Part shown: positions 32,713-41,839 of the stretch, one piece after another
How positions within the stretch are numbered: the first letter of the stretch is position 1
Layout of the letters: each line of letters begins with the position of its first letter
Translations under genes and position numbers: made by a program
Origin: Lachnospiraceae bacterium
Lineage (GTDB): Bacteria; Bacillota; Clostridia; Lachnospirales; Lachnospiraceae
NCBI GenBank assembly: GCA_024697065.1
Contig: JAILGE010000033.1
Coordinates: 20,378-84,377, forward strand
DNA: 64,000 nucleotides
Direction of reading: 5' to 3'
The notes under the pieces: generated by a model
What the model saw: the letters and a program-made list of their open reading frames with translations, nothing else
Told to the model about the DNA's origin: nothing
Database searches by the model: none

Positions 32713-34485
32713 ATGATGAGATCACTCTACTCCGGAGTTGCGGGGTTAAAAACACACCAGGTAAAGATGGATGTCATCGGTAACAATATAGCAAACGTTA
32801 ATACTGTTGCATATAAGTCACAGTCCATCACATTCTCAGAGCTGATGTATCAGACAACACAGGCTGCCAGTGGTCCTAACGAGACTACAGGTACTGCAGG
32901 TACCAATGCAAAGCAGATAGGTCTCGGTGTTAAGAGCGGAGCTATCTCTACTGCCATAACACAGCAGGGTTCCACTCAGACCACGGGTAATGCATTCGAT
33001 CTCCGTATCACGGGAGATTCCTTCTTCGTTGTTTCCAACGGAAGTACCAATTTCTTTACAAGAGACGGTTCCTTCTATGTTGACGCCGTAGGTAACCTTG
33101 CCATGAGTTCAAACGGTTATACTGTACAGGGATGGCAGGTTAACAAGGAAGGCAAGATCGTTCAGGATAATGTATCCAAGCTGCAGATCATGTCTCCCGA
33201 GAATCTCACCAGTGATCCCGAGGCTACAACACTTGCTACCATGCAGGGTATCATCGATAAGAACGATCCCCAGGTTCTTGGCGACGGTAAGGTTGTAAAC
33301 CTTTCTTTCTACGATAATATGGGTTACTCATATACGGCAAGAATGCTCGTTAACGGCACCGATGAGGAAGGCAATTATGTATTAAGCCTTGCCGATGTGC
33401 TTGATTCAAATAACGAGTCCATAAGCGACAAATTCGATTTCCAGTTGATGCTCGGTGCTGTTGCTGCTTCCGGTGAGGCTTCAAAATCAGCTTCCTATTC
33501 ACTTGGAACAGGCTACACACTTACGGGTACCACTGTAAATCTTCCCAATGAGGTTACGCTTAAGGACGGTACAAAGATCACTTCCGTAGCAGCAGGCGAT
33601 GCTTTTAATGCTGACGGAACGGTTAAGGATGCTGAAAGAGCGGCATTATATTCATCTGCTTTCGGATTTGATGATCCCGAGAAGTTCTCAACACTGACGG
33701 TCAAGGATTATACCGGCGGTGCAACCGCAGCTCCGGTAGTTAAGAGCGTAACGGGAATGCTGGTATCCGGAACGACCACTTATAATAAGCTCAATGATGC
33801 GGGCGATGCTACGGTATCCACAAATATACTTGAGACGACAGTTGCGGGAACAACACTTTCCGTAGACGGTTATAAGTCCGCCGCAGGTAAGTCATTAAAT
33901 GTCTACTATGATCAGGCTACCGGTTCCATCACCGGTGTAGGCGGTAAGACTACCGAATCCAAGGCTTTCAATATTTCGATCAAGCCCAAGACAGACGGAG
34001 CCGACAACCCTTTCGAGGTTGTTTCGGTTGATATGACTGATTCCAAGAACCTCAACAACGAGCAGGTTTCAACACTTTCATCCACTTCCGGTGATAAGGA
34101 AGGTAAGGGAACAGGATGTGCTCTCGGTACCATGACCGGCGTATCCATCCAGAATAACGGTATGATCTACGGCGCATACGACAACGGTCAGACCAAGCTT
34201 TTGGGCCAGCTGGCTACAGCAAGTTTCTCCAACCCCGCAGGTCTTGAAAAGGAAGGAGACAACCTTTACAGAGAGACACTTAACTCCGGCGCCTTCGATG
34301 GTATAGGAACAGATATAACAAGTGATGGCGGATATATTTCCACCGGTGTTCTGGAAATGTCAAACGTTGACCTCTCAAGTGAGTTCACCGAGCTGATCAC
34401 AACACAGCGTGGTTTCCAGGCTAACTCAAGGATCATCACCGTTTCCGATACGCTTCTTGAGGAGCTGGTAAACCTTAAGAGATAA
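32713..34485 (+). CDS. flgE: Flagellar hook protein FlgE
   Basis: The hook subunit, the universal joint between rod and filament. The 590 residues begin MRSLYSGVAGLKTHQVKMDV with NNIANVNTVAYKSQ and end with FTELITTQRGFQANSRIITVSDTLL, the paired rod/hook-family helices. The long central part (about 150-470) is Gly/Thr/Ser-rich and forms the surface domains, longer than in enteric FlgE (about 400). ATG at 32713 and 32716 are both possible after AAAGGAGGG. A terminator follows, so this ends the flgB-flgE operon. Confidence 0.95.
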   Translation: MMRSLYSGVAGLKTHQVKMDVIGNNIANVNTVAYKSQSITFSELMYQTTQAASGPNETTGTAGTNAKQIGLGVKSGAISTAITQQGSTQTTGNAFDLRITGDSFFVVSNGSTNFFTRDGSFYVDAVGNLAMSSNGYTVQGWQVNKEGKIVQDNVSKLQIMSPENLTSDPEATTLATMQGIIDKNDPQVLGDGKVVNLSFYDNMGYSYTARMLVNGTDEEGNYVLSLADVLDSNNESISDKFDFQLMLGAVAASGEASKSASYSLGTGYTLTGTTVNLPNEVTLKDGTKITSVAAGDAFNADGTVKDAERAALYSSAFGFDDPEKFSTLTVKDYTGGATAAPVVKSVTGMLVSGTTTYNKLNDAGDATVSTNILETTVAGTTLSVDGYKSAAGKSLNVYYDQATGSITGVGGKTTESKAFNISIKPKTDGADNPFEVVSVDMTDSKNLNNEQVSTLSSTSGDKEGKGTGCALGTMTGVSIQNNGMIYGAYDNGQTKLLGQLATASFSNPAGLEKEGDNLYRETLNSGAFDGIGTDITSDGGYISTGVLEMSNVDLSSEFTELITTQRGFQANSRIITVSDTLLEELVNLKR

Positions 34486-34544
34486 GGATTTACATAACTT
34501 AAGCTGACAGCAGCTGAGTACAGAACACTAAACAGTAAGATATC

Positions 34545-34584
34545 AAAGACCGCTGCTCGAAAACGAGAGGCGGTCTTTGTTTTT
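34545..34584 (+). terminator. Rho-independent terminator after flgE
   Basis: AAAGACCGC/GCGGTCTTT (34545-34553 with 34570-34578) encloses a CTCG-AAAA-CGAG inner hairpin and is followed by GTTTTTG. It closes flagellar operon A. The rest of the 213-base gap to flbD is AT-rich and carries the next promoter. Confidence 0.9.
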
Positions 34585-34662
34585 GATCAATCAACATGTA
34601 GTACTTTTTTATAATTTTTTTAAGGAATTATGTAAAATATTGTAGTAAATCACTTCATGGTC

Positions 34663-34671
34663 TGTTATAAT
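34663..34671 (+). promoter_or_regulatory. Extended -10 promoter of flagellar operon B
   Basis: TGTTATAAT (TGn plus perfect TATAAT) lies 28 bases before flbD. The nearest -35-like hexamer, TTGTAG, is 20 bases upstream, too far for a standard promoter, so it would rely on the extended -10. This is the only strong promoter-like sequence between the flgE terminator and flbD. Confidence 0.5.
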
Positions 34672-34698
34672 GTAGACGTTCATGTGCGGAGTTTGATT

Positions 34699-34890
34699 AT
34701 GATAGAAGTCACCAGACTAAACGGCACTGTTGTGCTTATCAATTCGGACCTGATAGAGTGTGTTGAAGAAACCCCGGATTCAGTGATAACGCTGACTACA
34801 GGGCGCAGACTCATAGTGAAAGAAAGCAGACAGGAAATTAAAGAACTTGTAAAATCCTATAAACAGGAAATCTATGGTTCCGTCCGGTAG
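34699..34890 (+). CDS. flbD: Flagellar protein FlbD
   Basis: A 63-residue member of the short FlbD family (MIEVTRLNGTVVLINSDLIE, then GRRLIVKES), found next to motAB in Firmicutes and spirochaetes. Its role is not settled. The ATG at 34699 follows CGGAG by eight bases. The frame is open to 34657 but the family starts at MIEVTRLNG. It is first in the long motility operon, 66 bases before motA. Confidence 0.9.
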   Translation: MIEVTRLNGTVVLINSDLIECVEETPDSVITLTTGRRLIVKESRQEIKELVKSYKQEIYGSVR

Positions 34891-34956
34891 AAAAGGGCGG
34901 GGCATAGGTTTTGTTTGTGGGTAAAGAACTGATTTCTCAAGGTTAAGGGGATTGTA

Positions 34957-35760
34957 ATGGACATAGCATCGTTATTGGGAATGCTCATATGCTTCTTGAT
35001 GATCGTATTCGGTATGGTATACGGCAAGAATGGTATCGATTTCGGTGCTATCATCAACTTCCTTGATGCACAGTCGGCGATCATCACATTCGGTGGTGCG
35101 TTCTGTGCTATCATGATGTCCAATACCATGCCGGATTTCATCGGCGGATTAAAGAGTATCACCCTTATCTTCAAGCCCCCCGCATTGAATGCACCGGATA
35201 TTATCAAGAAGATCATCGACCTTTCCAATGTTGCACGTAAGGAAGGTCTGCTCTCACTTGAAGAGGCTGCTTCGGATATTGATGATGCTTTCCTTAAAAA
35301 GGGAATCCTGCTCATCGTCGACGGTACGGATCCCGAGCTTGTACGAGGAATCATGGAGACTGAGCTTGATAATATCGATGCAAGACATAAGAAGAGGATC
35401 AAGTACTGGCAGGATGTTGCATCCATGGGTCCTGCCTGGGGTATGATCGGTACCCTTATCGGTCTTATAAACATGCTTCAGAACATGTCCGATGCTGCAG
35501 CCATCGGTCCTTCCATGGCGGTTGCTCTTATCACCACCATGTACGGTTCCATGCTTGCAAACTGGATATGTACGCCTACATCCACGAAGCTCGGCGTATT
35601 TAACGATCTGGAGCTTCAGGTTAAAGAGATTATGATAGAAGGTCTGCTTTCAATACAGGCCGGTGAAAACCCGCGTGTCATCGAAGAGAAGCTTAAGAGC
35701 TTCCTTGCTCCGAAGGATCGCGGAGTATCTGAGGAGGGGGCCGAGGGAGGCGCCCAGTAA
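34957..35760 (+). CDS. motA: Flagellar motor stator protein MotA
   Basis: MotA forms the proton or sodium channel of the stator with MotB and pushes on FliG. The 267 residues show four membrane segments: two near the N-terminus and two around 150-205 (MGPAWGMIGTLIGLINMLQNM, AVALITTMYGSMLANWI). A cytoplasmic loop between carries the torque-generating residues (DIDDAFLKKGILLIVDG and following helix). It is followed 15 bases later by motB. Ion type cannot be told with confidence. Confidence 0.96.
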   Translation: MDIASLLGMLICFLMIVFGMVYGKNGIDFGAIINFLDAQSAIITFGGAFCAIMMSNTMPDFIGGLKSITLIFKPPALNAPDIIKKIIDLSNVARKEGLLSLEEAASDIDDAFLKKGILLIVDGTDPELVRGIMETELDNIDARHKKRIKYWQDVASMGPAWGMIGTLIGLINMLQNMSDAAAIGPSMAVALITTMYGSMLANWICTPTSTKLGVFNDLELQVKEIMIEGLLSIQAGENPRVIEEKLKSFLAPKDRGVSEEGAEGGAQ

Positions 35761-35775
35761 GGGAGTGAGTAGTTA

Positions 35776-36588
35776 ATGGCAAAGAAGAAAGCGGAAATGG
35801 CCGCTGCCGGTTCACCGGCGTGGATGGCGACATTCTCGGATCTTATGAATCTGCTTCTGTGCTTCTTCGTGCTTTTGTTTTCAATGTCTACCGTTGATGC
35901 GCAGAAGTTTGAAGAAGTGGCGGCTTCGTTTGCCCAGACATTTTCGGTTTTTTCGGCAGGTGCCACGGCTATAGGCGACGGCATACTGGTATCCAACGGC
36001 GTGAGCCAGCTGAATGCCCTTGATGAGTATATCAATTCGACGGGATATGAGGCTGTGGAAGCTGATGATGCCGACAAGATCGTTAAGGAAGCCATGGAAA
36101 CGGCTGAGGCTGCACAGATAGAAGCCTCGGAAGAGCTTGAAGAAAAGGTCGCTGAGGCTTTATCGGAGACAGGACTTGATCAGATGGTGGAGCTTGATTA
36201 CACATCACAGTATGTGGAGCTTACATTGAACGGATCCCTCCTTTTCGATTCGGGTAAGGCTGATCTCAAAGAGAACGCTTACAGTATTCTGGATCAGATC
36301 GGTGTGATACTCGAACGCTACGGTGAGTCAGTGATCGAGATAGAGGGACATACGGATTCTGTCCCCATTCACTCGGCACAGTTCCCGAGCAACAATGAAC
36401 TTTCCGATGCAAGAGCGTTATCTGTTTTCTATTATCTGATGGAAAATACCAACCTCGACCCGGCGCTTGTTAAGCATTCCGGAAGAGGTGAATATGTTCC
36501 GGTAGCCGATAACGGAACGCCTGAGGGAAGGGCACTTAACAGACGTGTTGAGATCAAGATATACAATTCACTGAGCGAACACAAATGA
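35776..36588 (+). CDS. motB: Flagellar motor stator protein MotB
   Basis: Stator partner of MotA, anchored to peptidoglycan. In 270 residues, the single transmembrane helix (about 20-40, FSDLMNLLLCFFVLLFSMS) contains the ion-binding Asp22. A plug/linker region follows, then an OmpA-like peptidoglycan-binding domain (about 150-265) with LLFDSGKADL, IEIEGHTDSVP, LSDARALSVFYYL and GTPEGRALNRRVEI. Start ATG after GGGAGTGAG. It is co-transcribed with motA and fliL. Confidence 0.96.
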   Translation: MAKKKAEMAAAGSPAWMATFSDLMNLLLCFFVLLFSMSTVDAQKFEEVAASFAQTFSVFSAGATAIGDGILVSNGVSQLNALDEYINSTGYEAVEADDADKIVKEAMETAEAAQIEASEELEEKVAEALSETGLDQMVELDYTSQYVELTLNGSLLFDSGKADLKENAYSILDQIGVILERYGESVIEIEGHTDSVPIHSAQFPSNNELSDARALSVFYYLMENTNLDPALVKHSGRGEYVPVADNGTPEGRALNRRVEIKIYNSLSEHK

Positions 36589-36603
36589 TTGGGGGGAAGA
36601 CTC

Positions 36604-37125
36604 ATGAAGAAGAATCTGTTATCACTTGTTATACTGTCGCTTTTGGTTGTTAATATCATACTCACTTCGGTGATGCTCTTTTCTGTAGTGGGTACCAACA
36701 AGAAAACGGCAGCCATAGTTACGGATATAGCCGGGATATTAAGTCTGGAGACAGGCGATGCCGACACACCCGGAAGTGCGGAAGTATCCATGGCTGATAC
36801 CAAGAATTATGATATCGCCGATCAGCTCACCATCACATGTAAGAGAGCGGACGGAGAGACCAAGGATACATACTGTCTGGTAAATGTATCTTTATCAATG
36901 AATACCCAGGATCCGGATTATGCCACCTTCGGTACACCTGAAGCCATGAAGGAAAATGAATCAATGGTTAAGTCGGAAGTCATCTCGGTCATCTCATCCT
37001 ATACTGCGGAAGAGATCAAGCTCGATCAGGATGCTGTATGCGAAGAGATCCTCAAGAAAGTACAGGCTCGATTCGGATCAAAGTTTATATATAAAGTTTA
37101 CTTCAGCAACATAATGTTTGGCTGA
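36604..37125 (+). CDS. fliL: Flagellar basal body-associated protein FliL
   Basis: A single-pass membrane protein that surrounds and supports the stator. In 173 residues, the N-terminal transmembrane helix (LLSLVILSLLVVNIILTSVML) and an extracellular domain with LVNVSLSMN and VISVISSYTAEEI fit FliL. The start is ATG 36604 after TTGGGGGGAAGA; an in-frame TTG at 36589 lies upstream of that Shine-Dalgarno. It is placed between motB and fliM, as usual in Firmicutes. Confidence 0.85.
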   Translation: MKKNLLSLVILSLLVVNIILTSVMLFSVVGTNKKTAAIVTDIAGILSLETGDADTPGSAEVSMADTKNYDIADQLTITCKRADGETKDTYCLVNVSLSMNTQDPDYATFGTPEAMKENESMVKSEVISVISSYTAEEIKLDQDAVCEEILKKVQARFGSKFIYKVYFSNIMFG

Positions 37126-37193
37126 CGGATCATAAAATAAAAATAGATATATCGGGTACTGCTATAACTATTTACGGAGAGGAGGTGAGATGA

Positions 37194-38183
37194 GTGGGCG
37201 ATATCCTGTCGCAGGAGGAGATCGATAAACTCCTCAACGCTTTATCCAGCGGCGAAGTCGATGCCGAGGAAATGAAAAATGCGGATGAACGTACGGTCAA
37301 GGATTACGACTTTAAGCGTCCTGCCAAGTTCTCCAAAGAGCATTTGAGAACCCTCGAGCTTATCTTCGAGCATTACGGCAGATTGATGTCCACGAATCTC
37401 CCGGTCTACCTCAGAAAAAATATACAGGTAAGCGTGATCAGTTCGGAAACTGTTACGTTCAACGAATTTACCAATGCGCTTTCCAACCCCGTAATACTGG
37501 GGATAGTTAATTTCCAGCCCCTGCAGGGCAATATCCTCATTGACCTAACCAGTTCTCTCGGTTATGCATTTATCGACAGGATGCTCGGAGGTACGGGAGA
37601 ACCCCTCGATAAGCTCCGTGATTTTTCGGAGATAGAGATGGGGATACTTTACAAGATCATGACCACCAGTGCTCAGCTGATGAGAGAGCCCTGGAAGAAT
37701 GTTATAGAGGTTGAGCCGGTACTTGAGCGTATCGAGACCAATACGCAGTTTGCCCAGATCATTGCACCGAACGAAATGATCGCCATTGTCACTCTCAATG
37801 TAAAAATGGGAGATGTGGAAGGCTTTCTAAACATCTGTATCCCTTTCATGACCATTGAGACTATCATTGATAACCTTAATACCAAATTCTGGTTTACCAA
37901 CATGGTATCCAACGATGCGGGAGATCACAGACAGGATATCGAGAATCTTCTCCGCAGAGTGGATGTTCCCATCAAGGCTGTACTTGGCAAGAGTCAGATC
38001 GCGGTCAGCGATTTCCTTATGCTGCAGCCCGGGGATATCATCAGGCTCGACAGGCGTGTTGATAATGAGCTTGATGTTTATGTAGGGATGTTTAAGAAAT
38101 TTACCGCGGTTCCCGGTACCGATCATGACAGGTATGCGGTTCGCGTGACCACAGTTTACAGGGAGGAGGACGAAGAAAGCTGA
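37194..38183 (+). CDS. fliM: Flagellar motor switch protein FliM
   Basis: The middle C-ring protein that binds phosphorylated CheY and flips motor direction. The N-terminal peptide GDILSQEEIDKLLNAL is the CheY-P docking motif. The CheC-like middle domain (about 45-225) and C-terminal SpoA domain follow, giving a typical 329 residues. The start is GTG at 37194 behind the near-perfect AGGAGGTGA. Its stop overlaps the start of fliY (TGATG), so the two are translationally coupled. Confidence 0.96.
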   Translation: MGDILSQEEIDKLLNALSSGEVDAEEMKNADERTVKDYDFKRPAKFSKEHLRTLELIFEHYGRLMSTNLPVYLRKNIQVSVISSETVTFNEFTNALSNPVILGIVNFQPLQGNILIDLTSSLGYAFIDRMLGGTGEPLDKLRDFSEIEMGILYKIMTTSAQLMREPWKNVIEVEPVLERIETNTQFAQIIAPNEMIAIVTLNVKMGDVEGFLNICIPFMTIETIIDNLNTKFWFTNMVSNDAGDHRQDIENLLRRVDVPIKAVLGKSQIAVSDFLMLQPGDIIRLDRRVDNELDVYVGMFKKFTAVPGTDHDRYAVRVTTVYREEDEES

Positions 38184-39385
38184 TGGATGGAATGCTTTCA
38201 CAGGACGAGATCAATGCCCTTTTAAACGGAATGGATCTTGACAATCAGGGGGGATCGGAGCCTGAAGCAACGGATGCCGCAGATGCGGGACCCGCTGCAC
38301 AGTCATCTTCCGGAGCGCATGATCTTCCGGACCAGACTCTGCTTTCCGACATAGAGAAGGATGCTATCGGTGAGATTGCCAATATAAGTATGGGCACCTC
38401 GGCGACAACGCTTTTCTCACTCGTTAATCAGAAAGTTAATATCACAACGCCGAAGGTTACCCTTGCAAACTGGGATACAGTCCTTGAGGAATACCCGGCA
38501 CCCTGTGTATTCATCGAGATCCAGTATACCATCGGTCTTACGGGCTCCAATATCCTGATACTTAATGAGAAGGACGTTAAGATCATCACCGATCTTATGA
38601 TGGGCGGCGACGGGACCAATACCGAGGGTGAGCTTGGAGATCTTCATCTTTCTGCCATATCGGAAGCCATGAACCAGATGATGGGATCATCTGCCACATC
38701 TCTTTCATCTATGATGGGCAAGAAGATAGATATCTCACCGCCTAAGGCAAGCCTTGTTAAGATCAATGAGATGATAGGGGACGGAGCGGGAAATAATCCT
38801 TTCTCCGAGAATACTTTTGTAAAGATCGCATTCAGAATGCAGATCGGTGACCTGGTGGATTCGACCATCATGCAGTTATATCCCATCGATTTTGCAAAAT
38901 CTCTGTATGAGATATTCATGGGAACACAGATGGGCGGAATGGAGTCGGAACCCGATCCCGCACCGGAACCCGCACCCATGCCTGCGGCAGCGCCTGCACC
39001 GGCACCCATGCCCGCTGCGGCACCTGCACCTATGCCTATGCCTGCGGCCCCCATGCAGCCTCAATATGCACCTCCGCAGCCGCAGATGAATATCCAGCCG
39101 GCACAGTTCCAGGCATTTACACCGGATATGGCGGCTCTTATAGGACAGGAGAATATCGGTCTTATCATGGATGTTCCCCTGGAAGTTACCGTTGAGTTAG
39201 GCCGAACTTCCAAGTCGGTTCATGATATCCTTGAATTTGCTCCGGGAACCATCATTGAGCTTGAGAAGATCGCAGGAGAACCTATCGACGTTCTTGTAAA
39301 CGGTAAATTTGTTGCCAAGGGAGAAGTCGTAGTTATCGAAGAAAGCTTCGGTGTACGTATCACCGAGATCATCAAGGATTCATAA
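38183..39385 (+). CDS. fliY: Flagellar switch protein FliY (CheC-like phosphatase plus FliN domain)
   Basis: A C-ring component of Firmicutes that also dephosphorylates CheY-P. The N-terminal MDGMLSQDEINALLNGM is a CheY-P-binding peptide like FliM's. The CheC-like domain keeps both phosphatase motifs (DAIGEIANIS and SAISEAMNQM). A 50-residue Pro/Ala/Met-rich linker (about 253-305) precedes the C-terminal FliN/SpoA domain (LEVTVELGRTSKSVHDIL). 400 residues. In Bacillus cheY follows fliY; here fliO follows at once, overlapping by one base. Confidence 0.95.
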   Translation: MDGMLSQDEINALLNGMDLDNQGGSEPEATDAADAGPAAQSSSGAHDLPDQTLLSDIEKDAIGEIANISMGTSATTLFSLVNQKVNITTPKVTLANWDTVLEEYPAPCVFIEIQYTIGLTGSNILILNEKDVKIITDLMMGGDGTNTEGELGDLHLSAISEAMNQMMGSSATSLSSMMGKKIDISPPKASLVKINEMIGDGAGNNPFSENTFVKIAFRMQIGDLVDSTIMQLYPIDFAKSLYEIFMGTQMGGMESEPDPAPEPAPMPAAAPAPAPMPAAAPAPMPMPAAPMQPQYAPPQPQMNIQPAQFQAFTPDMAALIGQENIGLIMDVPLEVTVELGRTSKSVHDILEFAPGTIIELEKIAGEPIDVLVNGKFVAKGEVVVIEESFGVRITEIIKDS

Positions 39386-39810
39386 TGTATCTGAATTTAT
39401 ATACACTTGCAGATTCCTTAAGCGGCAATGCTGCCATTCAGGAGACGGAACGTTCGGTATCTACCGGAGTTAACGGTGTTGCGAGATTTATAACCGTACT
39501 CTTTATCTTCGCTTTAGTACTTGCCATGACATACTTTACCACAAAGTTTGTCGGACGCACGGGACAGGCCAGGATGCGTTCCGCCAATATCGAAGTGATC
39601 GAATCCGTGAGAAATGCGGACGGAAAGCTTTTGGAATTGGTTCGTATAGGAAAGAAGTATGCAGTCATTGGTGTATCCAGAGATTCACAGGATCTTATCT
39701 GCATGCTTGATGAGGATGACATCTTACCGCCACAGGAAGGCGATGAAAGGAAAAAGGATTTTTCCGAGATCTTCAAACGTTTTAAAGCTTCTGACAGGGA
39801 GAATCCGTGA
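39385..39810 (+). CDS. fliO: Flagellar biosynthetic protein FliO
   Basis: FliO (FliZ in Bacillus) assists assembly of the FliP ring of the export gate. The 141 residues contain one transmembrane helix (about 28-50, FITVLFIFALVLAMTYFTTKF) and the cytoplasmic FliO domain with RNADGKLLELVRIGKKYAVIGVSRD, followed by an acidic/basic tail. The start codon overlaps the fliY stop, and fliP starts three bases after its end. Family similarity is clear in the IGKKYAVIG stretch. Confidence 0.88.
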   Translation: MYLNLYTLADSLSGNAAIQETERSVSTGVNGVARFITVLFIFALVLAMTYFTTKFVGRTGQARMRSANIEVIESVRNADGKLLELVRIGKKYAVIGVSRDSQDLICMLDEDDILPPQEGDERKKDFSEIFKRFKASDRENP

Positions 39811-39813
39811 CAG

Positions 39814-40689
39814 ATGGGTAAGACTGATCGCAGAAACGGAAAATTGAAATTGCTTCTGAAAGCATTGTGCCTGCTGCTTTTGGTAGGCACAATGTCTTTT
39901 TTGATGCCTGCAAGTGCTTATGCTACGGATACGGATAATAACGGCGATACAGACGGGAGAACATACGAAGACGAGCCGGGAACCGCGGAAGAACCGTCGG
40001 ATACAGAGGATCTGAATATCGGCAATACCGTTACGGTCCAGTTGAATAACGGAAACGGTTCCATCAACGGAGCTCTGCAGATCGTATTTATCCTTACGGC
40101 TATCGGACTCATTCCGATACTGATGCTCACACTCACCAGCTTTACCCGTATCATTATCGTATTGCATTTCACGAGACAGGCACTGAACACCCAGACGGCC
40201 CCGCCCAATATGGTATTGGTGGCTTTATCGCTGTTCCTTACGGCCTATATAATGGCACCGGTATTTACCCAGATATATACGGATGCATACAAGCCCATGA
40301 GCGACGGTGACATTTCCATAGAGGAAGCCTATGAGATAGGTGTAAAGCCTCTCAGGACTTATATGTACGGTCAGACGGAAGTAAAGGATGTATCGGTATT
40401 TATGGAGATTGCAGGAAATACCGAATGGGACGGAGATCCGGAGTCGGTACCCATGCAGGTCCTTATCCCGTCTTATATGGTGAGTGAGCTTCGTACTTCT
40501 TTCATCATCGGATTTCTTATCTACATACCGTTCCTTATCATAGACATGGTGGTTTCTTCGGTGCTTATGAGCATGGGTATGATGATGCTCCCGCCCACGA
40601 CCATCTCCATGCCTTTTAAGATATTGCTCTTTGTTCTTGCAGACGGATGGAACCTGATAATAGTCAACCTTGTGAAGACATTTTATTAG
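39814..40689 (+). CDS. fliP: Flagellar export gate protein FliP
   Basis: Five FliP subunits form the core of the export gate. The 291 residues begin with a cleavable-type signal (about 10-35, ending MPASAYA), then an acidic 50-residue linker. The FliP domain follows with ILMLTLTSFTRIIIVLHFTRQAL, PPNMVLVALSLFLT, VLIPSYMVSELRTSFIIGFLIYIPFLIID and MGMMMLPPTTISMPFKILLFVLADGW. It is part of the fliOPQR-flhBA export-gate run. Confidence 0.97.
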   Translation: MGKTDRRNGKLKLLLKALCLLLLVGTMSFLMPASAYATDTDNNGDTDGRTYEDEPGTAEEPSDTEDLNIGNTVTVQLNNGNGSINGALQIVFILTAIGLIPILMLTLTSFTRIIIVLHFTRQALNTQTAPPNMVLVALSLFLTAYIMAPVFTQIYTDAYKPMSDGDISIEEAYEIGVKPLRTYMYGQTEVKDVSVFMEIAGNTEWDGDPESVPMQVLIPSYMVSELRTSFIIGFLIYIPFLIIDMVVSSVLMSMGMMMLPPTTISMPFKILLFVLADGWNLIIVNLVKTFY

Positions 40690-40711
40690 CGGAAAATGAG
40701 GAGGTGATCAA

Positions 40712-40981
40712 ATGACGATAGCGGACATTACGGAGATCATGAGTCAGGCTATGTACATAGTGATAATAACTGCTGCACCGCCTTTGGTCGTGAGTATGGT
40801 TATCGGTCTTTTGATAAGTATTTTCCAGACAGTGACATCCATACAGGAACAGACACTTACGTTTGTGCCAAAGGTGCTGTCCATATTTCTGGTGCTTATC
40901 ATATTCGGCGGATGGATGATAGGTAACATGACGGGGTTCATGGAAAACCTCTGGTCGGATTTTTCGGTTTACCTGCATTGA
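40712..40981 (+). CDS. fliQ: Flagellar export gate protein FliQ
   Basis: A small gate subunit with two membrane hairpin helices. It has 89 residues, the usual length, with the family stretch PPLVVSMVIGLLISIFQTVTSIQEQTLTFVPK running across both helices (about 15-75). AGGAGGTGA precedes the ATG by eight bases. It lies between fliP and fliR. Confidence 0.96.
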   Translation: MTIADITEIMSQAMYIVIITAAPPLVVSMVIGLLISIFQTVTSIQEQTLTFVPKVLSIFLVLIIFGGWMIGNMTGFMENLWSDFSVYLH

Positions 40982-41007
40982 ATCCGTATATGAAATGATT
41001 ATGGAAC

Positions 41008-41799
41008 ATGATAAATAATTTTTCTTTTCCTCTTGAAGAACTGGAATATTTTCTGCTGATCCTGACGAGAGTCTCGGCGTTTTTATTCACGGCTCCGTTC
41101 TTTTCGCAGAACAATGTGCCGAGGATGTTAAAGGCCGCGCTCTCGGTTTTTATTTCATACCTTCTCTACGAGGCTATCATGCCTCATGAGTACCCTGTCT
41201 ATAACAATCTTTATGAGTATACGGGTATCCTGCTTAAGGAGACCCTTACGGGACTTATCATCGGACTGGCAGGTGCCTTTGCGATGAATGTTACATCCTT
41301 TGCGGGGCAGGTAGTGGATACGGAGCTGGGGTTTTCCATGGCATCCCAGATGGATCCGGTAACCATGCAAAATACCACTGTTACGGGATATTTTTATCAA
41401 TATACTTTCATGCTGATCTTTATGGTCAGCGGTATGCACAGATATCTCATACAGGCGCTGGGAGAGACCTTTACACTTATACCTGTGGGAAAGACCGTAT
41501 TCGAGATGGAAAGCTTTTACAATGACATGATCGAGTTCATGGGAACATATATCATGCTGGGGTTCAGGATAGCGCTGCCGGTATTTTCGGTGATACTCAT
41601 CGTGAACTGCATGCTTGGCGTGATGGCAAAGGTTTCACCACAGATGAACATGTTTGCGGTGGGAATACAGATAAAGGCAATGGTGGGGATGGTAGTCATC
41701 TTTATCACTGTGCGTGTGCTTCCCACTGCTGCAGATATCGTATTTGTCCAGATGAAGACCAATATCGCCATGGTAGTCAAAGCGATGATGCCGGGATAA
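41008..41799 (+). CDS. fliR: Flagellar export gate protein FliR
   Basis: One copy of FliR completes the FliPQR export channel. The 263 residues form about six hydrophobic helices. Markers are LTRVSAFLFTAPFFSQNNVPRMLKAALS near the N-terminus, LAGAFAMNVTSFAGQVVDTELGFSMASQMDP in the middle and LGVMAKVSPQMNMFAVGIQIK toward the end. The start has only a weak Shine-Dalgarno (ATGG before ATGATAAAT). It stands alone, not fused to FlhB as in some clostridia. Confidence 0.95.
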   Translation: MINNFSFPLEELEYFLLILTRVSAFLFTAPFFSQNNVPRMLKAALSVFISYLLYEAIMPHEYPVYNNLYEYTGILLKETLTGLIIGLAGAFAMNVTSFAGQVVDTELGFSMASQMDPVTMQNTTVTGYFYQYTFMLIFMVSGMHRYLIQALGETFTLIPVGKTVFEMESFYNDMIEFMGTYIMLGFRIALPVFSVILIVNCMLGVMAKVSPQMNMFAVGIQIKAMVGMVVIFITVRVLPTAADIVFVQMKTNIAMVVKAMMPG

Positions 41800-41839
41800 A
41801 AGGGCCATTTATAAGACCTGTATTCGCGGGAGTAGGGAT

